Program-made: the position numbers and the translations under genes
Part shown: one piece after another, positions 48,440-60,373 of the stretch
How positions within the stretch are numbered: the stretch's first letter is position 1
How the letters are laid out: every line of letters starts with the position of its first letter
DNA from: Eucalyptus grandis
Lineage: Eukaryota > Streptophyta > Magnoliopsida > Myrtales > Myrtaceae
Assembly (NCBI RefSeq): GCF_016545825.1
Contig: NC_052618.1
Location: 8,299,398-8,363,397, forward strand
Direction: 5' to 3'
DNA length: 64,000 nucleotides
Notes under the pieces: generated by a model
Told to the model about the DNA's origin: nothing
The model's input: the letters and a program-made list of their open reading frames with translations, nothing else
Database searches by the model: none

Positions 48440-48657
48440 TAAAACAAGAAAAAGGGAACTCTTAGTCATGGCTAGTGAAGCTCTCAAGATATTCGCAGGA
48501 AATCCAAGTGTTCTTCTCTGCTGGTTCACCTGCATTTGCAAGAGAAACTCATTTGTGTGTAGGAAATGCCTGCGTTTTTGAGCTCATCGATAGGGAAGAT
48601 GCGTTCAGAGTCTACATCTTCAGTGATGGTGGTAAGGACCTGATTCACATTGATTGA
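48440..48657 (+). pseudogene. B3-domain (REM-like) relic, second-domain copy 3 (C-terminal half)
   Basis: It is open from about 48455 to a stop at 48655-48657: SWLVKLSRYSQE, then FFSAGSPAFARE, LCVGNACVFELIDREDAFR and VYIFSDGGKD. This is the best preserved B3 fragment of the cluster. No first half with the FFKV motif was found upstream, so it is taken as a fragment. The fold-back element separates it from copy 2. Confidence 0.65.
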
Positions 48658-50529
48658 GGTGATCATGGGACATGTTACTCTAAGCCGTTCATAGAACTAA
48701 TATGAATCCAGGAGACCTAATTTCGACTTTGTATTTCCATTTTGGTGAGAATCCCTCAGATTTGGCGCTTCTCTGGATTATGGGTGCTCAACTGACCTAA
48801 AAGGTTCTTTTGTATTTTCTTAACATCTTAAAGTTATGTCTTAGACATTAAAGCTTTTTGTAAGAAAGTAACACTTCAAGAAAGCAGTTCATTCGTTAGC
48901 TTTTTGCATTCCTTGCCTTTTAGCCTATCAACAATTTATTTATACCGTTTAAGGGCCTAATAATATAAAATATCAACATTTAGAGAAAGTTGCATGGGTA
49001 AGTGCTCAATTATATAGGACAAATTCCTGTACCAGGTTATGTCTCCAATTCAAAGTAATTTCAAATTGAAGGCCAGCCCACCACTTTATTGAAGAAGCCT
49101 TCTTTAAATCTACATGAATGTACCGGTTAATGTGCATTCAAGTTTATTTGTCTTCGACCAAAAAAAATAAAAATAAAAATAAAAGGTCTATTGGTCAGAA
49201 TTTAAGAACTGATTTTTAAGTGTTAACAATCTTAAATGCTAATATAGGAAGGAGAAGATGTTTGACAATCACCAAATATCTATAATTTCTTTCCAAACAA
49301 AGAATCGCAACCATAATGGGTAGGTCCTAATCATATAGTTGGCAAGATTCTAATTACCATCAATTATATCTTCTACTGAATTAACTAAGTAACCCTTTTC
49401 AATGAGTTAATTGAATATTTTAAGACAACTCCAATTAGAGTTATCTAACAAGCTTAATTTCATTAAGTGCCAAATTTTTACCACCGGGCTATTGCAAGTG
49501 AAAAGTTTTGACATTACGTGTTGTTTAATTTATTTTTTAAATCACTATGAGGGCACACGGCTTCTTAAGGAAGGTTTTGTGTTGATTGTTTATTGGTTAG
49601 GTACTGGGCCGGGCCGTAGTGGGCCCAGGCTGAAATGGCCAGTCTACCGTCCCTACTTTCCTGGTTATGTCCTTTAGTCCATTTAGAAGTCTGGATATGA
49701 TCTGACCAAAAATGTCACGGGATACTTACTTTGCCCAACAAACGAAAAGGTATAATCTAATGTACAAGAACTCCTATGTACTTGTATGTACTCCTTTGTT
49801 ATCTTAGCTATTGATGCTTAAGCATTTTAAGAAAATAGTTTTTTAATAGTTCTTACACTAAGTTGAACAGTACAAATAGACTTAATCCCCGGAACTCATT
49901 CATGAAATATATACTAATTCATCATAAACTTGCATACACTACACATGCAAATCTAAGTCATTGATTGAATGCTAAAATTTTTTTTACCCCCGGGACCCGC
50001 CCCACACAAGTTCCAAATAATTTTAGTTATTATGGGCACCACATAAAAACTTATTCGGTGCTTCGTCAATCTCAACCATCATAAAATAAATTTGAAAAGG
50101 TCACGTGAATTTTGGTCACAATTCAATTTAGTTCATCATTTCGAATGACTTAATTCCACTTTTTTAACAGATTTTTGTGACAGCAATAGAGCGATCCCAA
50201 CTTCATATTGTCGGATTGTTACTGATATAACTATAAAAAGCTATTTTTCAGGAAATTTAGACCAAGTTTCACTTCCTTCCGGGGGCAAACTGTCAAGCGT
50301 CTTTGCCTTGGTCACCGAACAGTCCATCTTTGTCCGATTAAGTAAACTGTGCCATGGTTCAGGTTTCCACAACATCCTTTGAACATTACTATTCTGCAGT
50401 TCGGTTTGACTATGATGAGTTATCGTCATGGACTCGTAGCTTTTATTTTTTTATGATAGAGAATCAATTCCAAAAAGTCTATTAAGAAAACATGGAAAGG
50501 ATTTCTCAAGCTCGGTTTTTCTCTCAATG
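48658..50529. other. no gene seen; includes duplicated segment 49610-49990
   Basis: AT-rich sequence. The part 49610-49990 matches 31080-31400. A short GC-rich phrase (gggccgggcc) lies at its start. No coding motif was seen. Confidence 0.45.
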
Positions 50530-51082
50530 TTCAAGGCAGTTCAATCTGGAATATAGAACTGGAAATGCGTAATAATGACAGTATTTCGTTATTGAAAGGG
50601 TGGTAGGAATTCACGGAGCCTTACTCCATTGATCACTCATAGTTTTTGAATATAAAGGGGACTGCTTTTTTTCGCCTAATATTATTAAATCAAAGTGCTT
50701 CGAAGATATTATGATGACGTACAATTGTACAAAAATGTAATCACTAATTAAACTAAGCAAGCAATTCTATTAAATTGTATACATTCCGAAGGCCACTCAA
50801 TATGTGCATGAAGTCAATTGAACATCGGTATGGTGTCAATGTTTTATTAAATGAGATTAGGTTAGACTGACATGGAGTTGCAAAATTACCGCACCACATC
50901 ATTCAATTTCACTACCCTGCAGGGGCATTTTAGTATATTAAAAAATTAGCTATATGGACTAGTCACATGATGATATGAAAAAAGGTAATTGAGATATGAG
51001 GAGCAGAAAAGTGTGTAACAATTAATAGAGAAGAGAGGAGAGTAAAGAAAGTTTCGTTCATGGATCAAGTTAGGCCCAGTTG
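50530..51082 (+). pseudogene. B3-domain relic within a direct repeat (copy A)
   Basis: Near 50608-50700 the translation reads EFTEPYSIDHS-stop-FLNIKGTAFF, then NQSASKI. This is the end of a first B3 domain, homologous to 34869-34985. The whole segment is repeated at 53050-53522, sharing phrases such as caatatgtgcat, gaacatcg and atggatcaagttaggcccag. Confidence 0.55.
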
Positions 51083-53049
51083 TGAATAAGGGCCCGTTGG
51101 GTTTGGCTTTGGGCAAATGTCATTGGAAAAATGCAAATACCTTTGAGTTAAAGGGGTTTCATATTCTATCCTATCTAGTCCTATCCCGATTAAAAATCTG
51201 GACGACCAAACGTAGCCTAAAGGCGTTGAAAGATAAGAAGCAGGAGGAAAGTGGGACTGGTGAGGAAAGAGAAGTGGGAAAAAGAAAGAAAAAAGAAGCA
51301 AATAATGAAGGTTGGCCATATAAAGGACAACATGGTCAAAATATTATGATGGGGATTGTCTAAGCCAAATAAAGAGTAGAAAAAGCATGGCCTTAATTAA
51401 AACCTCTAAAGTATTTGTAAAAAAACTAATTTGAATAGTTGATATGTGTTTATTGCCTTTTAAGAAATGATGGAAATTAAAACAAATATAGTAAAGATAT
51501 TAGCTTGTGTTCACTGAATTCAGTGAAAATAAATTTGAAAATTGACTTTTATTCTTTGAAAAAATCAGATGGTGGTATGCATATGTATTTCCTTATTATT
51601 CTACTTGGATGATAACCTCTCCTAAATTCAATTTATAATCAATAGTACATTGAACATTGACTTTTAATTGGCTTAATTGACCTTTAATACTGGCAATAAC
51701 TCCTCCCTCTAATTTTTGGAAAGTTGCCGCCTGAAAAGTTCCTTCAATTTAATTAAAAAAACAAAAAGTTGCTTGCAATTGGTTTATGAGGTATCGATCC
51801 TTTCATTAATTTGCTTCAAGTTGAACATGCAATTGGGTGTTCAGTTGACCTTCTTCAAGAAAACTAATTCTTAATTTGTGATTTCAATGATTGGGAACAT
51901 TTCGGTCTAATTAACTTGTGAATGGGTTCACTATTACGAAGTTTTAGTTGGTGTTGATACCTAACTACATTATCATATAGCCTATAATAGGTAATTAAAA
52001 GTGTATCCTTGATTGATACCGCGTGTTGAGGATTTCAAAGGCAAAAACAAATGAAAGAAAAAAAAAGCAGATATCACATTGCATTAGTATTGAAATTGTT
52101 TAATGTGACGCATGCAAAGCGCCATTCTTCATTGTGAACCATATTCAATTTTTTTTTTTTTGGCAAATAAACCGTATTCAATTTTGTTAGCCAATTTGAT
52201 TAAATTTGAGAATACTGTTGTTCTATAGTATTTTTTTTCTTCATCGTTTTGATGACATATCCATATTATTTAATCAATCAAGGGTTTTGAACAAATATTA
52301 CACTCGTGCAACCGAAGAAATAGAAAAAGAAATAGAAACAACGTGATATGATGTAAACTATTCCTAAGAAACATAGTGTCGTTGACACAACTTCATCGAC
52401 GACGCGCAAATGCAACTAATCAGACATCTTACCATCTTACCATCTATAGATAAAATCAAATCGTTGGCGGTAATTGTAGATGAAGTCTACATAGAACTAG
52501 CAAAATACATGTTTGTTGCACGGCTCCAAGACTATAGTTTCCTCATATTTTTCTAAATGTTAGTTTAATTCTATTTTCCCTTTATTCATATTTTAAGTTA
52601 ATTGTTTTACTCAACCTTTATATTTTTAATTTGGTCATATCATGATATTAGTTAATATATTTTTTACTTCATTACTATATTTAATAAGTTATATAGACAT
52701 TCATGTCAAGATGGAGAAATATTGATGGCCTCATATTTTAACATCCTTATGAGTAAAATTGGTATGAAATTAAAAAATAATGTAAGGTATTCTTTTAGAA
52801 GTTAAAATAAAGGTTCGCTAAAATAAAACTTGAAGACTGATGCAAACTATACTTTGAACTTGATGATGCTGTAAAAATATGCTTTAGAATATTAATCTAC
52901 TCTATCAAATAAAAAAAAATCAATGACCTCTTCAACCTCACATTTTTACAAAGAAACTTCCATGAAAGACCTATGCATATATTTAAGAAGATCGCAAGTA
53001 ATTGACGAATCTCTTGCCTTCTAAATTTTGCGCCTCGCGATGTTCGAAG
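51083..53049. other. no gene seen
   Basis: AT-rich sequence between the two direct repeats. Only short open frames are present and no transposon ends could be defined. Confidence 0.45.
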
Positions 53050-53522
53050 TGGACCAACCTGAACTATAGCACTAGAAATACGTAGTCATGACATCATTTC
53101 ATTGTTGAAAGGGTGGCAAGAATTCATGAAGCTAGTACTTCAGAGATATTATGATGGCATACTATTATACAAACATGCAATCATTAATTTAAACTAAGCA
53201 TGCACTTCAGTTAAATTGTCTACATTTTGAAGGCCATTCAATATGTGCATAAATTCAATTGAACATCGAAATGGTGCCAGCATTTTATTAAATGAGATTA
53301 GCCTCGATTGACATGTAGTTGCAAAATTACGGCACTCCACCTTTCAATTTTACTCCCACGCAAGTGCATTTTAGTATATCAAAGAATAGCAATATGGACC
53401 AATTGCATAGTGGTGTGAAAAAAGGTAACGAAAATATGAGGAATGAAAAAACTGCGGTAACAATCAAGAGAGCGGAGTGGCAAGTAAAGAAAGTTCCGGT
53501 CATGGATCAAGTTAGGCCCAGT
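53050..53522 (+). pseudogene. B3-domain relic within a direct repeat (copy B)
   Basis: It is homologous to 50530-51082 in the same orientation, about 2.5 kb downstream. The B3-coding part is shorter: the stretch that encodes the GHG motif in the 34.9-kb copy is deleted. Both copies end at the same phrase (caagttaggcccagt). Confidence 0.5.
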
Positions 53523-56500
53523 CGCATGTATGCCAGCAAAGAAACAAGGCACATCTAGATCATGTAGTAGGCCTCATCCCGATCATGAATCAAGCTGGGT
53601 CTAGTTGTGGCTTGATTCATTTTTTCCCCTTTTTTAGTTGCATAAATCTTATTCCTTTCCTTTGTCAAATTCCACAAATGCCTTGATTCTTACTTTGCTT
53701 AAGGTGATCCAAGGGTGGCAAGGAATCATGCCCGAGCATGGTATGATTCCATGCCAATACAGTTATAAGGGGGGAGGGGCCACGTTGGGGGAGGAGCCGG
53801 GCTATCAAAAGGTCTTTCAAACCTGACCTTCAAAATTGAGATGGGCCAAGGCTTCGCATGCTTGATAGGAGAGTCTTACTGAAAAACCAAATTCATCCAT
53901 ACCGTGAGGACTTGAAATATTTGCATGAAGTTTTGAATACGATCGCATATTGATATGGTTAACAAAATTATGTGGTATTATCCAAAAAAATCCATAATTC
54001 TTAAACTTGGAAGAATGCTATTAAAGAATAAGAATGTGAGAATATTCAATTTGGATGTTTTTGTTTAGTCATAACTTCTTTTTCTTTTTTCTTTTTTTTT
54101 GGGTTAAAAAGCAGTCATGATCTTTGCAAATAGCCATAGTATATATACAGATTAAAGAGTAATTTGACATTCTAATCTTACAATTTGGCAAAAATAATAA
54201 AATTTCCTTATCAAATGATAATGCATGAAAAGTCAAGACTTATTTTCAATTAATGGATAACATTAAATAGATATAAGAGTCTAAGTTAGCTCAAGTTTAA
54301 TATGTCAATAGGTAGAACATTATAAAAAAATTCCATACACACACATTATATACATACAACCATTTTACATTTTATTGAGTGTTTTCTTTATTTTTAATTT
54401 AAAATTTTGTGGTATTTTGAAATTTAAAGTAAATAGAGAGAGAAGTTTCCAATTGATTATGGCATTAGAAGAAGAATATCAAACAATGTATAATTTATGG
54501 CATGAATGAAGTCTACGTAGAAAATAGGAAAACTCTCGTTTTCTAGGACATTCTCAAGAAAGTTATTATTTGCCAAAAAGCAGTCACGAAAATCCCATGA
54601 TTGAACCATTCATGCCAAAAAAGGAAAAAAAAAAAAATGAGGTCCACATGTATTCTCATCTGATAGAGCTCTGTCACCGAAATAAGCAATGCACATTGTG
54701 TGCAGGCTTCCCGATGCAATAATTTGATAAGACATGTTTTAATGGAGTGTCCCCACTCTCTCTGTCTCTAATTGACCTTTAGCATAAGGAGCATTCTGCC
54801 CAGGATATTTTTGCTACAATGTGGAAATAAACCAATGATTTATGATAAACCAAGTTAATTTATAGTTGGGCAAAAATGAGGGTCCTTCGGCAATTTTAAT
54901 TTTTGCTGATGAAATGAAACTTGCTTCTGTTTTGTTGTGTGCCTCTTTCATGGTTAGTCTGTTTTTGTGTACTTCTATGATAGTTTTGTTTAAGAAAGGT
55001 CGCATTGCTTGCTAGTGTGGGTGTTGCGACTTTACTTTTAGCCGATGCTATTTGGTAGATTGGGTTATGGATTCTTGATTTTGGACCTAGAGATTGTGTA
55101 TCGTTGAACCCTTTTGTTTAAGTCAAGCGTTAGAGCTAGAGATTTGGTGATATGGGGCTTTAACTTAGCCGCTTGACCAAGCAAAGAGTGCTGATTATAA
55201 CTTTTGAGATTGGCAAATACTGTCAAGAATTGTGAATGCATCTTATGTCTTCTCTCATTATGTGTGCTTATATTATGATATTAAATTCATATTCCTACAT
55301 TGCTTGTGTTGCGATGGGGCAAGCGATCGAACAATAATATAGCTAGAAGAAGAAAATATATCGGACACCAGATTTATGTAGTTCAATCGTAAAGACCTAC
55401 GTCCACGAGGAAAGCAGTAGCGAATTTCACTATAGATCAAGCGATATAAAGAGATTACATATTCAAGTCACTCAAACACTCTCTCGGTATTTCCTAAACC
55501 TCAATTTAACCACAAACACAAAGTATTTATAAATAAATAACTCACTTGGTATAAACTCACAGCACAAAATTACCGTGTGTTCAAACTCAAAATAATACGC
55601 TCTTCGTGTATCTCTTCAAAGTTTTGCGAGGAGGACTTGCGGCTTCGAGGACGTGCGGCTTCGTAGGGTTTCTTCCTTCTCTCGTACGGGTGCAGTAGCC
55701 GCACAAAAAGAAGACCTCTCTGATCCGTCCGCACTTATATATGTATAAGTCTGCCCAAGGTCAAAAGTTTGACCTTAGGCCCCACCAAGTTCAATCTTCA
55801 CGGAGGGACTTCACGCCAAAAGGGAAACCTATTTTATTATAATACGTGCGCTCAGATTTACTTTTTCAAAGGAATTCGAAACTGCAGGGATTCATTCTTC
55901 TTTATTTTATTCTTTTGTAAATCCATCCCATGATCAAATAACAAAAAAAACTTTTATCCAAGCTAATCGCATTTTACAAACGCTCAAACTCGAGATATAA
56001 TTTAACAGCTTGTTCAAATAAGCATGCGGACAGACAATTCCATTTGGACTCTTCAAGGTCTATATTGAGGAAAATAATAATTATTGAAATTAAGGATTCA
56101 TCACATCTTATTGAAAAAATAGAGGACAAAATTGCATTTACCATGTCCTCTGCCATGCCCGACGTGGTCCCCTCACATAAAGGTCAATAATAAGACAATG
56201 ACTAAAATGGGATAATTTGACATAGACAATGACATTAGATATTGGGATGCCCCATTTATCTCCTTCTCGTGACTACCTTTAATAAATATGCATTTTGAAA
56301 AAGCTAAAAAGAAAGTACTCATGGACAATCAATGTTTGTCCATTAGAGGTGGAGGATAAGATAGAGACTAGAAATTGTCGGTGGTCACTGTTCTAGCAAA
56401 GCAATGATAATACAGAAAATCATCCATTTCTATACTAAAGAAATCTATGGGTGCTTAGTTTAGGCCTAAATTAAGATTGAGCTACCAATATCCATTTTTC

Positions 56501-58186
56501 TATATTAGAGATGTTTAGAATATTTTTTCTGAAAATAAAATGACTAAAGACGGTGTTGAAAAAATCATGAATTTACTTAAGATGAGATAACTAAAGATGG
56601 CGGCATAAAGAAACAAAAAGCTGGGGTTAAATTTGATTCATTTTCTCTTGATGGATTAGGAAATATCCTAAATAATCTCCCCTTTCTTCCTCATGGTTTG
56701 TGTCTTTGTTAAGGTTATAAATAGTTGGATCTCTGCTATTTAATCTCATTGGTTGATAATAAAATATTCCAGAAAAAAAGTAGTTTAGTTTCTATCACCA
56801 AAATCTAAAGCTCATCATGTCAAGAACCAAAATTGGCTTACTACAAAACGAAATTGTAATGCACAATTATAAAGACTCATCATGTATTTTTCTTTATCAC
56901 CCTCAAATTAAAACAACAGAGACATTATTGTAGCCCATATATTTTAATAAATATGGAATAAGACCCGTTATTAGGGCTTGGTGTTTAGAGAAAAGACATA
57001 ACACTGTGTCACCATTAACATACACTACAGAGGAGTGAAAAAGAGGATTCACGTTACCACTAATACAACTAGCATTTGACACCAATAACCCGAAATTATT
57101 CCATAACACAAGTTTTCAGCCTTTCAAAGAGATTATTTTTTAGTCTTTAGACATCATCAATGCATATCATAAAACTACCTCAGAACTTTTCAAATCCACG
57201 ACACAATGGTTGGAGGAGAGCATGATGGTAGAGCTGACTCATCGTGTTAGATTAACCATATAGTTCTTGCTTTCTAACATCATTGGATTTTTTGAAAAGA
57301 GAACTTTATGTTCGAACTTCAAAAACTCATCTATAATTGACTTGCTTCTTCACAGGTAAACTTGATATGTTGTATGTATATCTTATCCTTTATAATAGAA
57401 CAATAATGTCATTCACCTCGATATTGAACATTTTGATTCACTTTGATTTGTCAACCTAATTTACGGATCTTGTAGCGACTTAATTTTAGTGAATTTTGGC
57501 TCTAGATCGAGATTGAACGTTGCGTGAGTTAGAACAAGATGGCCCAAAGATCAAACGTTATGGTCTTGCATTCAACTTAGGGTTTTTCAAAACCTTTTGT
57601 AAGGAGGCTACGTCCACTATTTAGCTCTTTTTAAGTATTGGTATTCGTTGTATTTGGTTCCTAAGTTAAACTGACTTCATACAAAATTCAATATGGCTTT
57701 CACTTTGCATTGAGCGTGCAATTACAAGCACAAAATTACACACCGATGGTGACCCAAAAGATGGAAAACAAAGGCTTCAGAAGGAACCGGAAGACTAGAC
57801 TTACATATCATTGCATGCAATTTCGTTTCTTATGGCAAAATAGACCAAACATTGCAAATGCAAGATGGGCAGGAAAATATCGAAAGTGAAAGCGCAATTC
57901 ATCGGAGAACCTAGGGTTAGTCGAAACAAAATTCAAGGCTAGAGATTCACGATTTATCACATCCACTTCCCCATGCTAACAATTCTTTCTCCACCACCAC
58001 TAACGGCCATGGAGCTTGTCCCATGTGAAATCGATTCACATTGAGTTGTTTGCACGAATTCGTGTAGGCAAACCTTCCTGAATCATTAACCCTAAAAGAT
58101 ATAAAGAGAAGGAGGAAGATGCTACCCCGTCCCTACGCTCATCACATGCTATATAGCTCCCTACTTGTAAAGGGTAACTTAGGATG
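53523..58186. other. intergenic, no gene seen; LTR-like repeat near 55310-55740
   Basis: The phrase gatttatgtagttcaatcg followed by acctacgtccacgag (55370-55410) is a recognisable dispersed-repeat signature in plants, probably from an LTR element. Ends were not found. The remainder is AT-rich and without gene-like frames. Confidence 0.4.
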
Positions 58187-58885
58187 CGTTTCATAATCAT
58201 TCCGTTCTTGGAGAAATTTTTTTTTAAAAGTGATTCTTTTTTAATCTGTTCCATAGATGAGTTTCTGAACATTTGAAAGTGTTTAATAACTATTCAAAAT
58301 TTATATTCTCCATATAGAAATGTGTTTGTAAAATCTTAAAATCTTTTTTAATTAAAATTTCTTTTAATATTTTAATACTTTTATCATTTTTTTCTTTTTT
58401 CTATTATTTTTCTCTTTTCTTTTTTGGTTTTCTTCTTCCATCCCTCTTCTTTTTCTCTAGCCAGCCAAGCCAGTGGGATGAGGTTGAGCCTCGGTGCGAG
58501 ACCACCTCGCGATAGCTGGTGGCAAGGCTAAGATTCGCCAATGGTTGGACAAACTCGCTTGGTTGTCGGCAAGGCTCCGGTGAGTTCGCTAGACCTCTCC
58601 TAGCCAATCGTTGATCATCACCATGGCTAGCGACCGATAATTAGGAAGAAGAAGAGAAAAGGAAAAGATAAAAAAAAAATTGGCTTGATTTTGGAATTAT
58701 TCCTAACAATAAAAGAACACATTTTTCTACTTCTTGATTCTATGCCAAATCTATCATCGGGAACAAATTTGTCCTAAAAAAATTAAAAAAAATTACCAAA
58801 CAGATTTTTATTCTTTTTTATTTTGTTTCGGAGAATTAAAAAAAAATATAATCAGGTATTATTTGACCAATTAACAAATAGAACC
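58187..58885. repeat. truncated MITE-like element with GC-rich cassette
   Basis: The left tip aggatgcgtttcataatc resembles Harbinger-type ends. A GC-rich core lies at 58455-58640 between T-rich and A-rich blocks. The right side has accaaacagatttttattc-like arm sequence but no clear terminal repeat. A second element begins immediately after it. Confidence 0.35.
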
Positions 58886-58888
58886 CTA

Positions 58889-59137
58889 GGGTGCACATGA
58901 CAAAATTTCTGAAATAGAAATTGATTTCTAGTCAAAAATTGATTCTTCAATTTCTATTTTAAACTAACAAGTAAAAATTTTAACTTCGATTTCTTCTTCA
59001 AATCTATTTCGGAATAGAAATCTATTCCGAAAATAGAAAAATCAAATTGCGTTATCAAACGGATTTCTATTCCAAACCTATTTCGAGGAACAGAGAAACA
59101 AATAAATAAAGAAATAGAAATTTTATCATGCGCGCCC
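58889..59137. mobile_element. Harbinger-like MITE, 249 bp, CTA target-site duplication
   Basis: The left end gggtgcacatgacaaaattt and right end aaattttatcatgcgcgccc form imperfect inverted repeats of about 25 bp. It is flanked by cta at 58886-58888 and 59138-59140. It is non-coding, and its interior is rich in gaaatagaaat phrases. Confidence 0.6.
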
Positions 59138-59140
59138 CTA

Positions 59141-60030
59141 GTATCTAGCCAATTTGAAGACTAGAGAGAGTAGGACTGAATTCACAGCAAATAACTACTT
59201 CTTCCAAATAGTTGCGACATGAACTGAATATCGTGAACGAGAATGGGATCTCCACGACGATACTTAGAAAGACAACCAACGTGGATCGCCTCTCCTTGCC
59301 TTTTCTTTTTCGAAAAGAAAAATTACAAATTTTATGTGATTGGACCTTTTTTCAGAACACAATCCGGTGAACGGCAAAATCATTGAAGAGACCTAACTTG
59401 GAACGCAAATCCAGTGTACTCGTATTAATTAAGGTCAAGTATTATATCAACTATTAACAATTTTCAGATCAACTTTTATGCCTATTAAATACGTCGAGAA
59501 AAAAAACAATAGGGATTCAAGTAATAACTTGCGAGTGACTTGATTTATTTTCGCTCGTGCCGTGCCCCAAATTTTGCCATTTTTATGGTCACTTGATTCA
59601 TTTTTCCCCTTTTGTCGATTGAAAAAAGAAATAGAATGACTTATGACGTAAGGGTGATGCCAGCGTGATGTATGGAGTCCTGCCAAGGGGCTCGGGTCAA
59701 CCGGGTCGTCAGGGGTCATAGATTCTGAATGGCATCCTTTCTATCCAACACTTTTTTTGTTTGTTTTCTTATCGTATATTTTCTTTGCCTAGACTTTTCT
59801 TTTTAGTCATACTTTGGCTGGAATTTGACATGTATTATGTTAGAAAATTTACTTCTAACACTTAAATTATAAGGTGTAGAAAAATCTTATATGTGTAAAA
59901 GCATATAAGATTTATTGTTAAGTAATGTGGGATATTTCAACAATTATTAATGTTGTGGAAAATAGAAAAAAAAAACGAAACAAAAATGAGATTTGGTGAG
60001 AAGGGTAATTTGATATCATTTCCAAAACGA
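59141..60030. other. no gene seen
   Basis: Mixed AT-rich sequence. The stretch 59838-59960 has the style of an LTR edge (tgttagaaaattt.., gtgggatatttcaaca) but no partner was found in the window. Confidence 0.35.
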
Positions 60031-60158
60031 GATCACCTAAACAAAGTTGGAATTTCGCGTAAGGAAAAATATGGAGGGCTGATCATTTAGTTTGCCTTAA
60101 GGATTGGACTGCTATAGCAAAACCCGGAGGCGAACTTCCGACTTTGTTTAGGTGATTA
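60031..60158. repeat. inverted repeat able to form a 29-bp hairpin stem
   Basis: The left arm 60031-60059 (gatcacctaaacaaagttgg start) and right arm about 60129-60157 (ending actttgtttaggtgatt) are complementary at about 25 of 29 positions, with a loop of about 69 bp. It could be a tiny MITE end pair, a small-RNA hairpin or a chance inversion. Confidence 0.6.
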
Positions 60159-60229
60159 TCAGTGCTGGATAGTGTGCCACTATTCCAACTCTATTATCTT
60201 GAAATATGCAATAGTCTCTAGACATCAAT

Positions 60230-60357
60230 ATGCATGGTACATGGATCGATCCACGATTGATTCACACGGTGCATGGATCTATATCCATATGGTGCAAGGA
60301 CCAATTCCACAATGCACGATCGATCCACATGGTGCATGGATTGATCCATCGACCCAA
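60230..60357. repeat. degenerate short tandem repeat (gatcgatccac / ggtgcatgg)
   Basis: Four to five imperfect copies of a unit combining ggtgcatgga and tcgatccac, just before the putative LTR start. The unit length is irregular (about 25-35 bp). Confidence 0.5.
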
Positions 60358-60373
60358 GGCCCTTGACCACCGT

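Noticed and set aside
58187..59140. One large element covering both MITE-like parts
   Set aside because: The inner pair of ends at 58889 and 59137 has its own CTA duplication, so two adjacent elements fit better than one.
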